Shown: positions 1 through 8,909, counted from the stretch's first letter. The stretch is 64,000 nucleotides of DNA from Rhizobium sp. NFR03 (GCF_900111275.1 NZ_FOGR01000003.1:372001-436000); one strand, 5' to 3'. Program-made: numbers and translations. The notes: a model not told the origin generated them from the letters alone.

Positions 1-954
1 CAGCAGTTCCTGCATCAGCCAGTTCTGGCGGCGCTCCAGATGGGCCTTTTCCGGCGGATCGGCCTTGATGGTGATGTCGCCGGTGAACCGCAGTTCACCA
101 TTGCCGTGAAACAGGCCGGGTTCGACTGCCGCCTGCTCCACATGACCGAGATAATGCCGACCGCCCTTGCCGCGCGCGAGTTTGGCGAGCTTGCGGCGCA
201 GGCGCGGAAGGTAGTGGCGATGCGGGGTGCGCAGCGATCCGATCGGCAGCACCATGGAGCTGTTCCAGTAGTCGTCGAAGACGCTTGCCGCCTCCCGGGC
301 GATAGGACCGAGCATCCACATGTCGAGATCCCGGAAATTCGCCTGCTCCGCCGCATCGAAATAGGCGTCGCCGATATTGCGGCCGCCGGCGATGACAACG
401 CGACCGTCGGCGATCCAGGTCTTGTTGTGCATGCGTCGCGTCGCCCGCAGCGGCCGCAGCATCATTTCCAGCCCGCGGCGGAAGCGGTCGTTTCGCGCGC
501 GGCTGGGGTTGAAGAGCCGCACCTGAATGTTCTCATGCGCGTCCAGCGCCAGGCAGAAGCGGTCGTGCAGCCCGGCATTGATGTCGTCCAGGAGCAGGCG
601 GACCTTCACGCCCCTGTCTGCAGCGGCCAGCACTTCGCCTGCCAGAAGCCGTCCCGTGAGATCGCGACGCCAGTAGTAGTATTGCAGATCGAGACTGCGC
701 CCCGCCTTGCGCGCCGAGATGGCCCGGACGGAGAAGGCGTCCATGTTGTCGGAAACGAGCGTGACCGCGCTCTGCCCGATCTTGTCCGCAAGCAGCGGCA
801 CGCTCTCCCGGTCGATGTCCGTCTGCCCCTCTACCGGCTCGATCGCCTTTGCCGGCTGTCCGTAAAGATGCCGTCCGAAGCGACCGTAGATGTAGATCGT
901 GCCGAGCGCCGCCAGAACGGCTAGCACGCCAAGGAAGATGATCAGCCATTTCAT
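1..954 (-). CDS. phospholipase D-family (cardiolipin synthase-like) protein, 3' part off the window
   Basis: The reading frame stays open from an ATG at 954 to the left edge, giving 318 residues without a stop. The first ~23 residues form a hydrophobic N-terminal anchor (MKWLIIFLGVLAVLAALG). An HKD-type motif is visible near residue 176 (HNKTWIADGRVVIAGGRN: His, Lys and Asp spaced as in the PLD superfamily). PLD-family lipases carry two such motifs, and the second must lie beyond the window. The family cleaves or transfers phosphodiester head groups, for example in cardiolipin synthesis, usually at the membrane. The gene starts 55 bases after the stop of the endonuclease/exonuclease/phosphatase gene on the same strand, so co-transcription is possible. 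The family is clear; the substrate is not. Confidence 0.85.
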   Translation of the reverse strand, partial: MKWLIIFLGVLAVLAALGTIYIYGRFGRHLYGQPAKAIEPVEGQTDIDRESVPLLADKIGQSAVTLVSDNMDAFSVRAISARKAGRSLDLQYYYWRRDLTGRLLAGEVLAAADRGVKVRLLLDDINAGLHDRFCLALDAHENIQVRLFNPSRARNDRFRRGLEMMLRPLRATRRMHNKTWIADGRVVIAGGRNIGDAYFDAAEQANFRDLDMWMLGPIAREAASVFDDYWNSSMVLPIGSLRTPHRHYLPRLRRKLAKLARGKGGRHYLGHVEQAAVEPGLFHGNGELRFTGDITIKADPPEKAHLERRQNWLMQELL

Positions 955-1009
955 GGAGAGGACGCAGGCCTTTGTGTGAGTCGGGCAAGCCGGGTTTCGC
1001 AGATGCCAC

Positions 1010-1930
1010 TTACACCGGCAATATCGTCCCCGTCGTGTCCGTCGTGATCGCCTCGGTCCGGGGGGCCGCACCTTCGCCAAGGTCCTTGCGGGTCGAGAGG
1101 GCTGCCTGAAGATCGATATGCGCCTTCAGTGGCAGATGGTCGGATGCGACACGCGAGAGGGTCGAATTGTGCACCTCGACATGCGTGACCAGCGTATGCG
1201 GGCTGCCCATCACCCGATCAAGCGCCAGCAGCGGGTAGCGCGACGGGAAGCTCGGAACCGCCGAAATCGAGTGGTCGAAGACGGGGCTGAGCAGAGACAG
1301 CGCAGAGCGCTTGCCGATCCGCCATTCGTTGAGGTCGCCGATCAGCAGCGTCGGCCGTTCCTCGGCCTCTTCGATCGCAGCAAGGATCGCACGCGCCTGT
1401 TGGCTCCGGGAATGCCTGAGCAAGCCGAAATGGGCAGCGATGATGCGCAGCGGCCCGTGCTTGAGGTCGAGGTCCACCACCAGCGCACCGCGCGGCTCGA
1501 CACCCGGCAGCTTCAGCTGGCTGACCTTGGCGACGGCCCCCTCGCGCACCAGCAGCAGATTTCCATGCCAGCCATGACCTTTTGGCGAGAAGGCTGCGAT
1601 CGGCACCGACAGGAGGTGACAATCCCGGTGCAGCCGCTCAAGATCCAGAAGCCCTGCCCGCTCCCCAAAGCGCTGGTCGGCCTCCTGAAGCGCAATAATA
1701 TCGGCATCGATCTCGCAGATCACATCCATGATGCGGCCCGGGTCGAAGCGTTTGTCGGTGCCGACGCATTTATGAATATTGTATGAGGCGACCACCGTAT
1801 CCCCACGCGCACCCCCGGACGCCTCCCGCCCGGGCAGCGGCACGCGACGCGCTCTCAGGGCCGCAAGCAACCCGCCGGCCGTCTTGCCGGCTTTCAGAAA
1901 CTTGACGGGCTTGGCTGGCTTTTGCGACAT
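1010..1930 (-). CDS. endonuclease/exonuclease/phosphatase (EEP) fold family protein
   Basis: This 306-residue protein has the EEP motifs in order: SYNIHKCVG (metal-site Asn), ALQEAD (metal-binding Glu), AAHFGLL, GDLNEW (Asp/Asn) and the terminal SDHLPL (catalytic Asp-His). The family covers DNA repair nucleases, phosphodiesterases and sphingomyelinase-like enzymes, so the substrate cannot be named from motifs. The frame is open to 2185, but the sequence upstream of residue MSQKPAKPV is low-quality Arg/Ser/Pro-rich translation. ATG 1930, preceded by a GGTGAG-like ribosome site, is the better start. It lies upstream of the PLD-family gene, and the two may act together on phospholipids or nucleic acids; this is inference only. 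Confidence 0.85.
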   Translation of the reverse strand: MSQKPAKPVKFLKAGKTAGGLLAALRARRVPLPGREASGGARGDTVVASYNIHKCVGTDKRFDPGRIMDVICEIDADIIALQEADQRFGERAGLLDLERLHRDCHLLSVPIAAFSPKGHGWHGNLLLVREGAVAKVSQLKLPGVEPRGALVVDLDLKHGPLRIIAAHFGLLRHSRSQQARAILAAIEEAEERPTLLIGDLNEWRIGKRSALSLLSPVFDHSISAVPSFPSRYPLLALDRVMGSPHTLVTHVEVHNSTLSRVASDHLPLKAHIDLQAALSTRKDLGEGAAPRTEAITTDTTGTILPV

Positions 1931-2318
1931 GGCAGGGCTCACCTTCGCTCTTGGATGCTTCGGGTCGGAATGGATGTCTCCATCGCTCTGGAGATAGCAA
2001 GAACATGGCGCAAGACAAGGCAAAGACGCCGCGCGGCAAGCGGGATGCCGTATGTTACCAGCCGCCGACCCACGCATCTGCAAGACGATTTCGGTGAAAC
2101 GGCGACCGCCCGAACCTGGGGAATATCGAGCAGGCAGCACGGCTGATCTTGACAACGCGGCCATGCCGATCGTCTTCTGTCGCACGCGCCAAGACGGCGT
2201 TCCCGCGCGCCGGAGCTTCAGGTCACGATGGCTCGGTCGACGTGGCCCCAGCCCCGGTCAACGCCCTCACTCACATTCCAGCAGCGCGCACTGCGCCGCC
2301 GCTTGTATTGGACATGCA
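1931..2318. other. 388-base gap between divergent genes
   Basis: This gap separates the EEP gene (minus) from the P450 gene (plus), so it should hold both promoters. A TTGACA at 2149-2154 could serve as a -35 element for the P450, but no convincing -10 follows at 16-18 bases. The frame of the P450 is open through much of the gap, but the translation is Arg/Ser-rich and does not look like protein. No RNA gene or repeat was seen. Confidence 0.4.
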
Positions 2319-3581
2319 ATGCCGACTGCCACACCTTCCGCTCCGTCTCCCGTCATCATCGATGCCGTCACGCGGCACGTGCGGCTCGACATCCACGATC
2401 CCGCCTTCTACCGCGATCCGCTGCCGACCTATGCTGCACTGCATGCGGCCTGCCCTACGTTCTTCTGGGAAGAGCCGGGACAATGGTTTTTTACGGGCTA
2501 CGACCAGGTGAACGCGCTGTTACGCGACCGCCGTTTCGGGCGGCAGATCCTGCATGTGGCGACCCGCGAGGAACTCGGCCTTCCCGATCCGACGCCGCAT
2601 CTCGCCGATTTCGACCGGCTGGAGCACCATTCGCTCCTGGAACTGGAGCCGCCGGCGCACACGCGCCTGCGCACGCTCGTCAACCGCGCCTTCGTGTCAC
2701 GCCATGTGGAAGCGCTGCGACCCGAGATCGCCGCGCTCTGTCACCGTTTGATCGACGGGTTTAAGAACGACGGAAGCGTCGAGCTGCTGAAAACCTATGC
2801 AGAGATCGTGCCCGTTACCGTGATCGCCCGCATGCTGGGCGTGCCGCTCGACATGGCGCCGAGCCTGCTCGACTGGTCGCACCGCATGGTGAAGATGTAT
2901 GTGTTCAATCCCTCGCTGGAAACGGAGCACGATGCGAACCGGGCCTCCGCCGAGTTCGATGCCTATCTCCGCAGCATTATCGCCTGGAAGCGCGACAATC
3001 CTGCCGACGACCTGCTGACCCACATGATCACATCCGAGAAGGACGGCGAACGGCTGACGGAAGACGAGCTTGTATCGACCGCCGTTCTCCTGCTGAATGC
3101 AGGCCATGAGGCGACGGTGCACCAGCTCGGCAACGCGGTCGCGGCCATCCTGCAAACAGGAGCGGATCCAGCCGCCCTTTTCGCCGACGACGCCGCTACC
3201 GAAAGAACGGTGGAAGAATGCATGCGGTACGCTGCACCTCTGCACATCTTCCAGCGCCATGCTCTATCGGATATCGAGCTCGAAGACGGAATTTCGCTGA
3301 AAAAGGGCGACCGTATCGGCCTCATGCTCGCGGCCGCCAATGTCGATCCGCGACGCTTCAGCGATCCGTCTATCTTCCGGCCGGGCCGCAACGAAGGCCC
3401 CCACCTCTCCTTCGGCGCCGGCATCCACTTCTGCATCGGCGCGCCGCTCGCCCGGCTGGAACTCAAACTGTCCCTGCCGATCCTCTTCGAACGCCTGCCG
3501 GCGATGCGTCTGGCGGGCACGCCGGTGTTCAAGGACAGCTATCACTTCCACGGGCTTGAGCGGCTGGATCTGGCATGGTGA
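2319..3581 (+). CDS. cytochrome P450 (bacterial class I type)
   Basis: This soluble 420-residue P450 starts at ATG 2319 (MPTATPSAPSPV). It has the I-helix oxygen-activation motif AGHEAT near residues 261-266, the K-helix ExxR (EECMR, Glu300-Arg303) and the heme loop HLSFGAGIHFCIG with the thiolate Cys at about 372. Length and motifs fit class I P450s, which take electrons from a ferredoxin and a ferredoxin reductase. No redox partner gene lies nearby, so it must borrow a partner. The substrate cannot be read from sequence. The longer open frame (from 2052) adds low-complexity residues and is not favoured. The gene is convergent with the cupin gene and ends 27 bases from it. Confidence 0.92.
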   Translation: MPTATPSAPSPVIIDAVTRHVRLDIHDPAFYRDPLPTYAALHAACPTFFWEEPGQWFFTGYDQVNALLRDRRFGRQILHVATREELGLPDPTPHLADFDRLEHHSLLELEPPAHTRLRTLVNRAFVSRHVEALRPEIAALCHRLIDGFKNDGSVELLKTYAEIVPVTVIARMLGVPLDMAPSLLDWSHRMVKMYVFNPSLETEHDANRASAEFDAYLRSIIAWKRDNPADDLLTHMITSEKDGERLTEDELVSTAVLLLNAGHEATVHQLGNAVAAILQTGADPAALFADDAATERTVEECMRYAAPLHIFQRHALSDIELEDGISLKKGDRIGLMLAAANVDPRRFSDPSIFRPGRNEGPHLSFGAGIHFCIGAPLARLELKLSLPILFERLPAMRLAGTPVFKDSYHFHGLERLDLAW

Positions 3582-3608
3582 GGCTGGCATGGAGTGAAGC
3601 CGTGACGT

Positions 3609-3959
3609 CTAGATCCGGATCACGTAGTCCTTGCGAGTCGTTTCAAGCACTTCCCAGGTTCCCTTGAAGCCGGGTCTCAGGATCAGGCTGTCGCCGGTCT
3701 TCAGGTCGAAGGTTGCTCCATCGTCGCTGGTCACCACCGAATGCCCCGAGAGGATGTGAAAGTACTCCCACTCCTCGTAGACGATCCGCCACTTGCCAGG
3801 CGTTGCCTCCCAGATGCCTGCGTAGAGGCCACCGGGGGCTTCCTCGATGTTCCATGTGCGGAACTCCGGCTCGCCGGAAATGAGGCGATCTTCGGCCGGA
3901 GCACCGATATCCGGCTGGATGCCGGTGATGTCGAAAGTGAGCGAAACCGTCATCGGCAT
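3609..3959 (-). CDS. small cupin-domain protein (Cupin_3/DUF861 type)
   Basis: This 116-residue protein is essentially one cupin beta-barrel. The core runs from WRIVYEEWEYFHILSGHSVVT to DLKTGDSLILRPGFKGTWEV, with Glu and His at the places used for metal in this family. It ends in a short basic tail (RKDYVIRI). The likely start is ATG 3959, whose first base is the last base of the metY stop codon; a GTG at 3962 lies in the same frame. An AAAGG ribosome site sits inside the end of metY. Coupling to metY suggests a role linked to sulfur amino acids, but no activity can be assigned. Members of this family are usually annotated only as cupins. Confidence 0.85.
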   Translation of the reverse strand: MPMTVSLTFDITGIQPDIGAPAEDRLISGEPEFRTWNIEEAPGGLYAGIWEATPGKWRIVYEEWEYFHILSGHSVVTSDDGATFDLKTGDSLILRPGFKGTWEVLETTRKDYVIRI

Positions 3960-5239
3960 CACACCTTTGCCAGCGATTGTTCGAGATCGGCAATGATGTC
4001 GGCGGCGTCCTCGATGCCGATCGACAGGCGCACCACCTCGGGTCCCGCTCCAGCCGATACCAGCTGTTCTTCGTTCAACTGGCTATGCGTGGTGGAAGCC
4101 GGGTGGATGACGAGCGATCGGGTGTCACCGATATTGGCAAGATGCGACAGCATCGAGACGCCCTCCACGAAGGCCTTGCCTGCGGCATAGCCGCCCTTCA
4201 GGCCGAAGGTGAAGACGGCGCCTGCGCCGCGCGGTGCGTAGCGCTGCTGCAACGCATGGTTCGGATCGCTTTCAAGGCCCGCATAATTGACCCAGGCCAC
4301 CTTGTCGTGTCCGCTCAGATAGCGCGCGACGACCAGCGCGTTGTCGCAATGGCGCTGCATGCGCAGCGGCAGCGTCTCGATGCCGGTCAGCAGCATGAAG
4401 GCGTTGAACGGGGAGATCGCCGGGCCCAGATCGCGCAGGCCGAGCACGCGGGCTGCAATCGCGAAGGCGATATTGCCGAAGGTCGCGTGCAACACCATGC
4501 CGTTATAGTCCGGACGCGGCTCGGACAGCGCTGGATATTTGCCCGATGCCGACCAGTCGAACGTGCCGCCATCCACCAGAATGCCCCCCATCGAATTGCC
4601 ATGCCCGCCCATGAACTTCGTCAGAGAGTGCACGACGACATCCGCGCCATGCTCGATGGGCCGAACGAGGTAGGGGGTCGCCATCGTATTATCAACGATC
4701 AGCGGCAAACCGTTGCGATGCGCGATCTCGGCAATGGCCTCGATATCGACGAAGGTGCCACCGGGATTGGCGAGACTTTCGATGAAAATCGCCTTCGTCC
4801 TCCCGTCGATTTCAGCCTCGAAGCTCTCGGGCGCCGCCGTATCCGCCCACCGCACCTGCCAGTCGAAGGATTTGAACGCCTGTCCGAACTGGTTGATGGA
4901 ACCGCCGTAAAGCCTGCGCGCGGCAATGAAATTGTCGCCCGGCGACATCAGCGTGTGAAAAGCGATCAGCTGGGCCGCATGGCCCGACGCCACCGCAAGG
5001 GCCGCCGCCCCGCCCTCCAGCGCCGCCACGCGCTCTTCCAGCACGGCCTGCGTCGGGTTCATGATGCGCGTGTAGATATTGCCGAAGGACTGAAGGCCGA
5101 ACAGAGACGCCGCATGATCGGCATCGTCGAAGACGAAGCTCGTCGTCTGGTAGATCGGCGTGGCGCGCGCCCCGGTCGTCGGATCCGGCTGCGCCCCGGC
5201 GTGAATAGCCAGCGTATGGAACCCCGGTGCGTTCGTCAT
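3959..5239 (-). CDS. metY: O-acetylhomoserine sulfhydrylase (aminocarboxypropyltransferase)
   Basis: This 426-residue protein belongs to the Cys/Met-metabolism PLP enzymes. The PLP lysine is Lys208 in HSLTKFMGGHG, and the motifs YxRxxNPT (YTRIMNPT) and ASGHAAQ are present. The enzyme makes homocysteine from O-acetylhomoserine and sulfide in methionine synthesis. Its length fits MetY (about 425-430) better than the shorter MetB/MetZ forms. The start is ATG 5239 with a strong GGGAGGA site seven bases upstream. The downstream cupin gene overlaps its stop. The 220-base leader shows no convincing SAM-II riboswitch, although such switches regulate related genes in alphaproteobacteria. Confidence 0.93.
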   Translation of the reverse strand: MTNAPGFHTLAIHAGAQPDPTTGARATPIYQTTSFVFDDADHAASLFGLQSFGNIYTRIMNPTQAVLEERVAALEGGAAALAVASGHAAQLIAFHTLMSPGDNFIAARRLYGGSINQFGQAFKSFDWQVRWADTAAPESFEAEIDGRTKAIFIESLANPGGTFVDIEAIAEIAHRNGLPLIVDNTMATPYLVRPIEHGADVVVHSLTKFMGGHGNSMGGILVDGGTFDWSASGKYPALSEPRPDYNGMVLHATFGNIAFAIAARVLGLRDLGPAISPFNAFMLLTGIETLPLRMQRHCDNALVVARYLSGHDKVAWVNYAGLESDPNHALQQRYAPRGAGAVFTFGLKGGYAAGKAFVEGVSMLSHLANIGDTRSLVIHPASTTHSQLNEEQLVSAGAGPEVVRLSIGIEDAADIIADLEQSLAKV

Positions 5240-5462
5240 GTCTTGTCCTCCCTGTCGCGGGCGTGGGTGCCGGCGCTCGTTGTTGCGTCTGTTATGCGCC
5301 TAGCCCAGCCAGCCGCGACGTTCTCATGTCCAGCACACTATTCCAGACCCACGGTCGGACCGAAAGAGGCAAACGGCGTGCTCTTTTATCGAAGCACCGG
5401 CGTCGGGTGACGAGTCATGGCGACATCGGCGTCCGGCTTTCGCGTCAGGCGATGATCGGCAC

Positions 5463-6374
5463 CTAAAGGGCCGAGACCCGGTTGCGGCCGGCGCGTTTCG
5501 AAAGATACAATCCCTCGTCAGCGCGTTTGAGGATATCGCTGGAAAAGCAATCCGGCCGATCGAACTCGCTGACGCCGCCGCTGATTGTCGCGTCGCGGTG
5601 CAAGGTTTCGCGAAGGACGATGGGAACGCGTGCACGCAATCGCTCTGCAATTTCCAGCGCATCGCGACGATGCGTACTGGGCATGACGACCACGAATTCA
5701 TCGCCTCCAAAACGGGCGATCACATCGTTCTGGCGCAGAACCTGTCGGCACAGGCGAGCGATTTCCACCAAAGCGGCATCGCCGGCCTGATGCCCCATCT
5801 CGTCATTCAGCTGTTTGAAGTTGTCGAGATCGAAAACGAGGACCGATGTCTGGGATTCTTCCAGCCTGAAGATCTCAAGGCGTCGATCCAGGGTCTCGAT
5901 GAGCTTCCGCCGGTTGTAGAGCCCCGTCAGGGCGTCGGTCTCGCTGAGTTGGCGCAACTCTTGCTGAATCTCGTTCTTGTCCGTGATGTTGCTCGCCACC
6001 CAGACGACGGCAGACTCGCCCTCTACCTGAAAATCGAGCGCCTGGATGCGGCCTTCGAACCAGAGTGAGTGGCTCGGTCCGTCGCCGGCTCCGTTAATGT
6101 CACTGCCGCTGAGTTCGTATTCGACGATCTGGAGGCCACTGCTTTCCAGCGCCTTTTCAATTTCAGCAATGAACCACTTTGCCTTCTCCTCCTTCACCAC
6201 CTCGGATATGCTGCGTCCCACAAGACCGCTGCTGTCATGATAGTGCCTCAGATCGCGCCCTCCGAATATCGCCGCATACCGGCCGCTTCGCGTCAGGATG
6301 AACGCGGGGTCCGGAAGCGAGGAAAGGATGGACATCAGTTGCTGCTGCGTAAACAAGGAACCACTTTCCCACAT
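5463..6374 (-). CDS. PAS-GGDEF diguanylate cyclase
   Basis: This protein of about 303 residues carries an N-terminal PAS-like sensor (roughly residues 10-130, ending VVWVASNITDKNE) and a GGDEF domain beginning at LSETDALTGLYNRR. The active-site motif is intact (GGDEF at about 223-227). An RxxD product-inhibition site (RQND, 214-217) lies five residues before it. Activity making cyclic di-GMP is therefore expected, with feedback control. There is no EAL domain, no membrane segment and no clear signal peptide. ATG 6374 (MWESGSLFTQQQ) is preferred over ATG 6416, because the extra residues are not conserved-looking. Cyclic di-GMP commonly controls attachment polysaccharides in this group, and such a locus lies about 9 kb away. 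Confidence 0.9.
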   Translation of the reverse strand: MWESGSLFTQQQLMSILSSLPDPAFILTRSGRYAAIFGGRDLRHYHDSSGLVGRSISEVVKEEKAKWFIAEIEKALESSGLQIVEYELSGSDINGAGDGPSHSLWFEGRIQALDFQVEGESAVVWVASNITDKNEIQQELRQLSETDALTGLYNRRKLIETLDRRLEIFRLEESQTSVLVFDLDNFKQLNDEMGHQAGDAALVEIARLCRQVLRQNDVIARFGGDEFVVVMPSTHRRDALEIAERLRARVPIVLRETLHRDATISGGVSEFDRPDCFSSDILKRADEGLYLSKRAGRNRVSAL

Positions 6375-6575
6375 CACGTGACGACGGCCCTGCGGATAAA
6401 ACACCCGTATATGCAAACGGTGCTTATTCTATCTGCAGTTCGGGCTTCTACCGTCTCGGATACCACAACAGCATTTCAATTCTCTAAATAACGCATCTCC
6501 AATTTATCGGTGCAAGGCGCGTTTGGCGAAATGCCCTCCCGGTAGACGAATTGCAGTCCGGGGATCGGTGCCCAA

Positions 6576-7004
6576 TCACCCCACAAGCCGGGGATACTCA
6601 ATCGCCGGGCACCGATCCATCACCACCTTGATACCACGCGCTTCCGCCTTCTTCGCCGCTGCATCGTCGCGGACCGAGAGCTGGCCCCAGATGGCCTTCG
6701 GCAACGGATCGAGCGCCAGGATTTCGTCCACAAGCGCCGGCAGGGCGTCGGCGGCGCGGAAGACGTCGATCATGTCGATGGGCTCCGGTATATCGGCCAG
6801 ACGAGCGTAGACGGTGCGGCCCTGGAGCTGGCGGTCTGCAAGGCCCGGGTTAACGGGGTGGACGATGTAGCCCTTGCGCAGCAGGAAACCCATCACCCGG
6901 TAACTCGGGCGCTCCGGGTTGGCCGAGGCGCCGACGAGCGCGATCGTCCGCGTCGAGCGCAGAATGTCGGTGAGGTAGATGTCCGGGTATTGATCGTGAT
7001 TCAT
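6576..7004 (-). CDS. CoA-binding domain protein (YccU type)
   Basis: This 142-residue protein is a single CoA-binding Rossmann domain: TIALVGASANPERPSYRVM near the N-terminus, then GYIVHPVNPG, and MDRCPAIEYPRL at the end. It matches the stand-alone CoA_binding_2 proteins related to E. coli YccU, whose cellular role is not established. The start at ATG 7004 is supported by an excellent AGGAGG six bases upstream. The frame is open further upstream, but that part has no protein-like character. Confidence 0.88.
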   Translation of the reverse strand: MNHDQYPDIYLTDILRSTRTIALVGASANPERPSYRVMGFLLRKGYIVHPVNPGLADRQLQGRTVYARLADIPEPIDMIDVFRAADALPALVDEILALDPLPKAIWGQLSVRDDAAAKKAEARGIKVVMDRCPAIEYPRLVG

Positions 7005-7244
7005 GATAGCCTCCTGCATCTTCTTTCTGGCGCGCATTTCCCATCTTTCCAACGGAAAAGATGAGGGTGACCTGCGCGGTTCCAGAGAAAACGCATCTTT
7101 CCCAAGGGAAAAACTTTTGGCATCGTTGTAAAGCGCTGTTCCTGTCATAAAACTGTCGCACGGACACATCGCCGTGCTTGCGATCCGGTCTCTCGCTTGC
7201 CACAAAGAAGGTGCGCTTCCGCCACCCTCGCCCTTCGGTTTCCC

Positions 7245-8081
7245 GTGCCGCTCGACGTCCTCCTCTTCGTTCTCTTCGGCGCCCTGCTGCATGCCGGGTG
7301 GAATGCGATGGTGAAGGCAGGGACGGACAAATCGCTGGATGCGGCGATGATCGCGCTCGGCGCTGCCGTCATCGCCCTGCCCATTCTGCCCTTCATGCCG
7401 CTGCCGGATGCGCGGGCGGTGCCGTTTCTACTTGCTTCGGCCTTTCTGCAGTTCGGCTATTTCCATCTCGTGGCCGCCGCCTACACGGCCGGCGATATCG
7501 GATTGGTCTATCCGTTGATGCGGGGCGGCGCGCCGCTGCTCATTGCTGCGACCAGCAGCATGATCGTCGGGGAAAGGCTCACAAAGGGCGCTTTCCTGGG
7601 CATCCTCGCCATCTCCGCCGGCATCTTCACGCTGGCCTTCGAGGCGCGGCGAAGCGGAACACGGGCCATCGTTCTCGCCCTCGCCAATGCCGTGTTCATC
7701 GCCGCCTATACCTATGTCGATGGTATCGGCGCGCGGCTGTCGGGCAATGCCATCTCCTACACGCTGTGGATGGCGCTGCTGCCGCCCGTTCTGCTCTTCG
7801 GCTGGGCGATCTCGCGGCGCGGCGCGGCACCCGTATTGCGCCATATCCGGCACAACGGCTGGCGGGGAATCGTGGGCGGCGCGGGCTCCATCGGCTCCTA
7901 CGGCATCGCGCTCTGGGCGATGACGAAAGCGCCGGTCGCAACCGTCGCAGCCCTCCGCGAGACTTCGATCCTCTTTGCGATCGTCATCTCCGTCACAGTA
8001 TTGAAGGAGCGCATCAGCCCCTTCCGCATCGCGGCGGCCTGCCTGATCGCATTCGGCGCGCTGCTTCTGAAGCTCGCCTGA
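7245..8081 (+). CDS. EamA/DMT-family transporter
   Basis: The product is very hydrophobic, with about ten membrane helices arranged as two EamA repeats (first repeat from LDVLLFVLFGALLHAGWNA, second from RAIVLALANAVFIAAYTYV). These are inner-membrane drug/metabolite exporters of the DMT superfamily, and the substrate is unknown. The start is uncertain: the frame opens at TTG 7197, but GTG 7245 (VPLDVLLFVLFG) gives the usual short cytoplasmic N-terminus. Neither has a clear ribosome site. The gene converges on the crotonase-fold gene, with six bases between stops. Confidence 0.85.
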   Translation: MPLDVLLFVLFGALLHAGWNAMVKAGTDKSLDAAMIALGAAVIALPILPFMPLPDARAVPFLLASAFLQFGYFHLVAAAYTAGDIGLVYPLMRGGAPLLIAATSSMIVGERLTKGAFLGILAISAGIFTLAFEARRSGTRAIVLALANAVFIAAYTYVDGIGARLSGNAISYTLWMALLPPVLLFGWAISRRGAAPVLRHIRHNGWRGIVGGAGSIGSYGIALWAMTKAPVATVAALRETSILFAIVISVTVLKERISPFRIAAACLIAFGALLLKLA

Positions 8082-8087
8082 CGGTCG

Positions 8088-8909
8088 CTAGGACCTGGGC
8101 CAGAGAGGCGCGCGGTTCGTTAGAAATGCCTCCATGCCTTCGACAGCATCCGGCGTCATCGCGCTTTCAGCCTCCGCCTTCGCGGCCTCGGCATAGGCTT
8201 GTTCAAGCGACATCGATGCCTGCCGGTCGAAAGCGGCCTTTACCGCCCGCTGCGCATCCTGCGACTTCGAGGCGATGACGGCGGCATACTTGTCCACCAC
8301 CTGCCGCAGATACGGCTTGGGCACGATACGGTTCACGAGGCCGAAATCCTTTGCCGTGGACGCGTCGATCGTCTCGCCGGTCAGCAACATTTCCATCGCC
8401 TGCTTCCGGCTGGCTGCGCGCGCCAAAGCCACGACCGCGCCCATCGGGGCAACGCCGATATTGACGCCCGGCGCGCAGAACGTCGCGGTGTCCGTGCAGA
8501 TCGCGAGATCGCACGCCGCAACCAGTTCGCACCCCGCCGCCGTCGCCAGACCGTCTATCTCGGCAATGACAGGCTGCGGGAGCGCCGAGATCGTCGTCAT
8601 CAACCGCGCCGAGAGGGTAAAAGCCGCCTCGAACGCATCACGGCCCCCATCCTCCTCCCCGCGCCGCCGCGTCAGTTCATCGAGATCGAGACCCGCCGAG
8701 AACACGGGTCCGGTCGCGGCGATGATGATCACGCGGAGCGCGGCATCCGCTGCCGCCGTGTCGAGTTCAGCCAGCAGCGCCTCGATGACCGCCGTCGAAA
8801 GCGCGTTGAGCGGCGGGTGGTTCAGCGTCAGGCGCAGCACGCTGCCCTCGCGTTCCCGCAGCACGAGGTCGCGGGGTTCCTGAGGGCGCAGGGAAACAAT
8901 CTCGGCCAT
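8088..8909 (-). CDS. enoyl-CoA hydratase/isomerase-family protein (ECHDC3-like)
   Basis: This crotonase-fold protein has 273 residues. The oxyanion-hole segments FSAGLDL and ATAAGCELVAACD are present, and the Glu of GCEL matches one of the two catalytic glutamates of enoyl-CoA hydratase. In the second site the family's Glu is replaced by Gly (TFCAPGVNIG). That pattern, with the following GAVVALARA and MEMLLTGE, is typical of ECHDC3-like proteins, whose reaction is not settled. Classical hydratase activity is therefore doubtful. The start has a good AGAAGGAG site. Confidence 0.88.
   Translation of the reverse strand: MAEIVSLRPQEPRDLVLREREGSVLRLTLNHPPLNALSTAVIEALLAELDTAAADAALRVIIIAATGPVFSAGLDLDELTRRRGEEDGGRDAFEAAFTLSARLMTTISALPQPVIAEIDGLATAAGCELVAACDLAICTDTATFCAPGVNIGVAPMGAVVALARAASRKQAMEMLLTGETIDASTAKDFGLVNRIVPKPYLRQVVDKYAAVIASKSQDAQRAVKAAFDRQASMSLEQAYAEAAKAEAESAMTPDAVEGMEAFLTNRAPLWPRS

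Noticed and set aside
40-924. 294-residue plus-strand frame at the left end
   Set aside because: It lies fully antisense to the PLD-family gene, which has an intact HKD motif.
5240-5460. SAM-II riboswitch upstream of metY
   Set aside because: The consensus GTGATTT...TTGCA...GCTAAA order was not found on the minus strand; only an unrelated hairpin is present.
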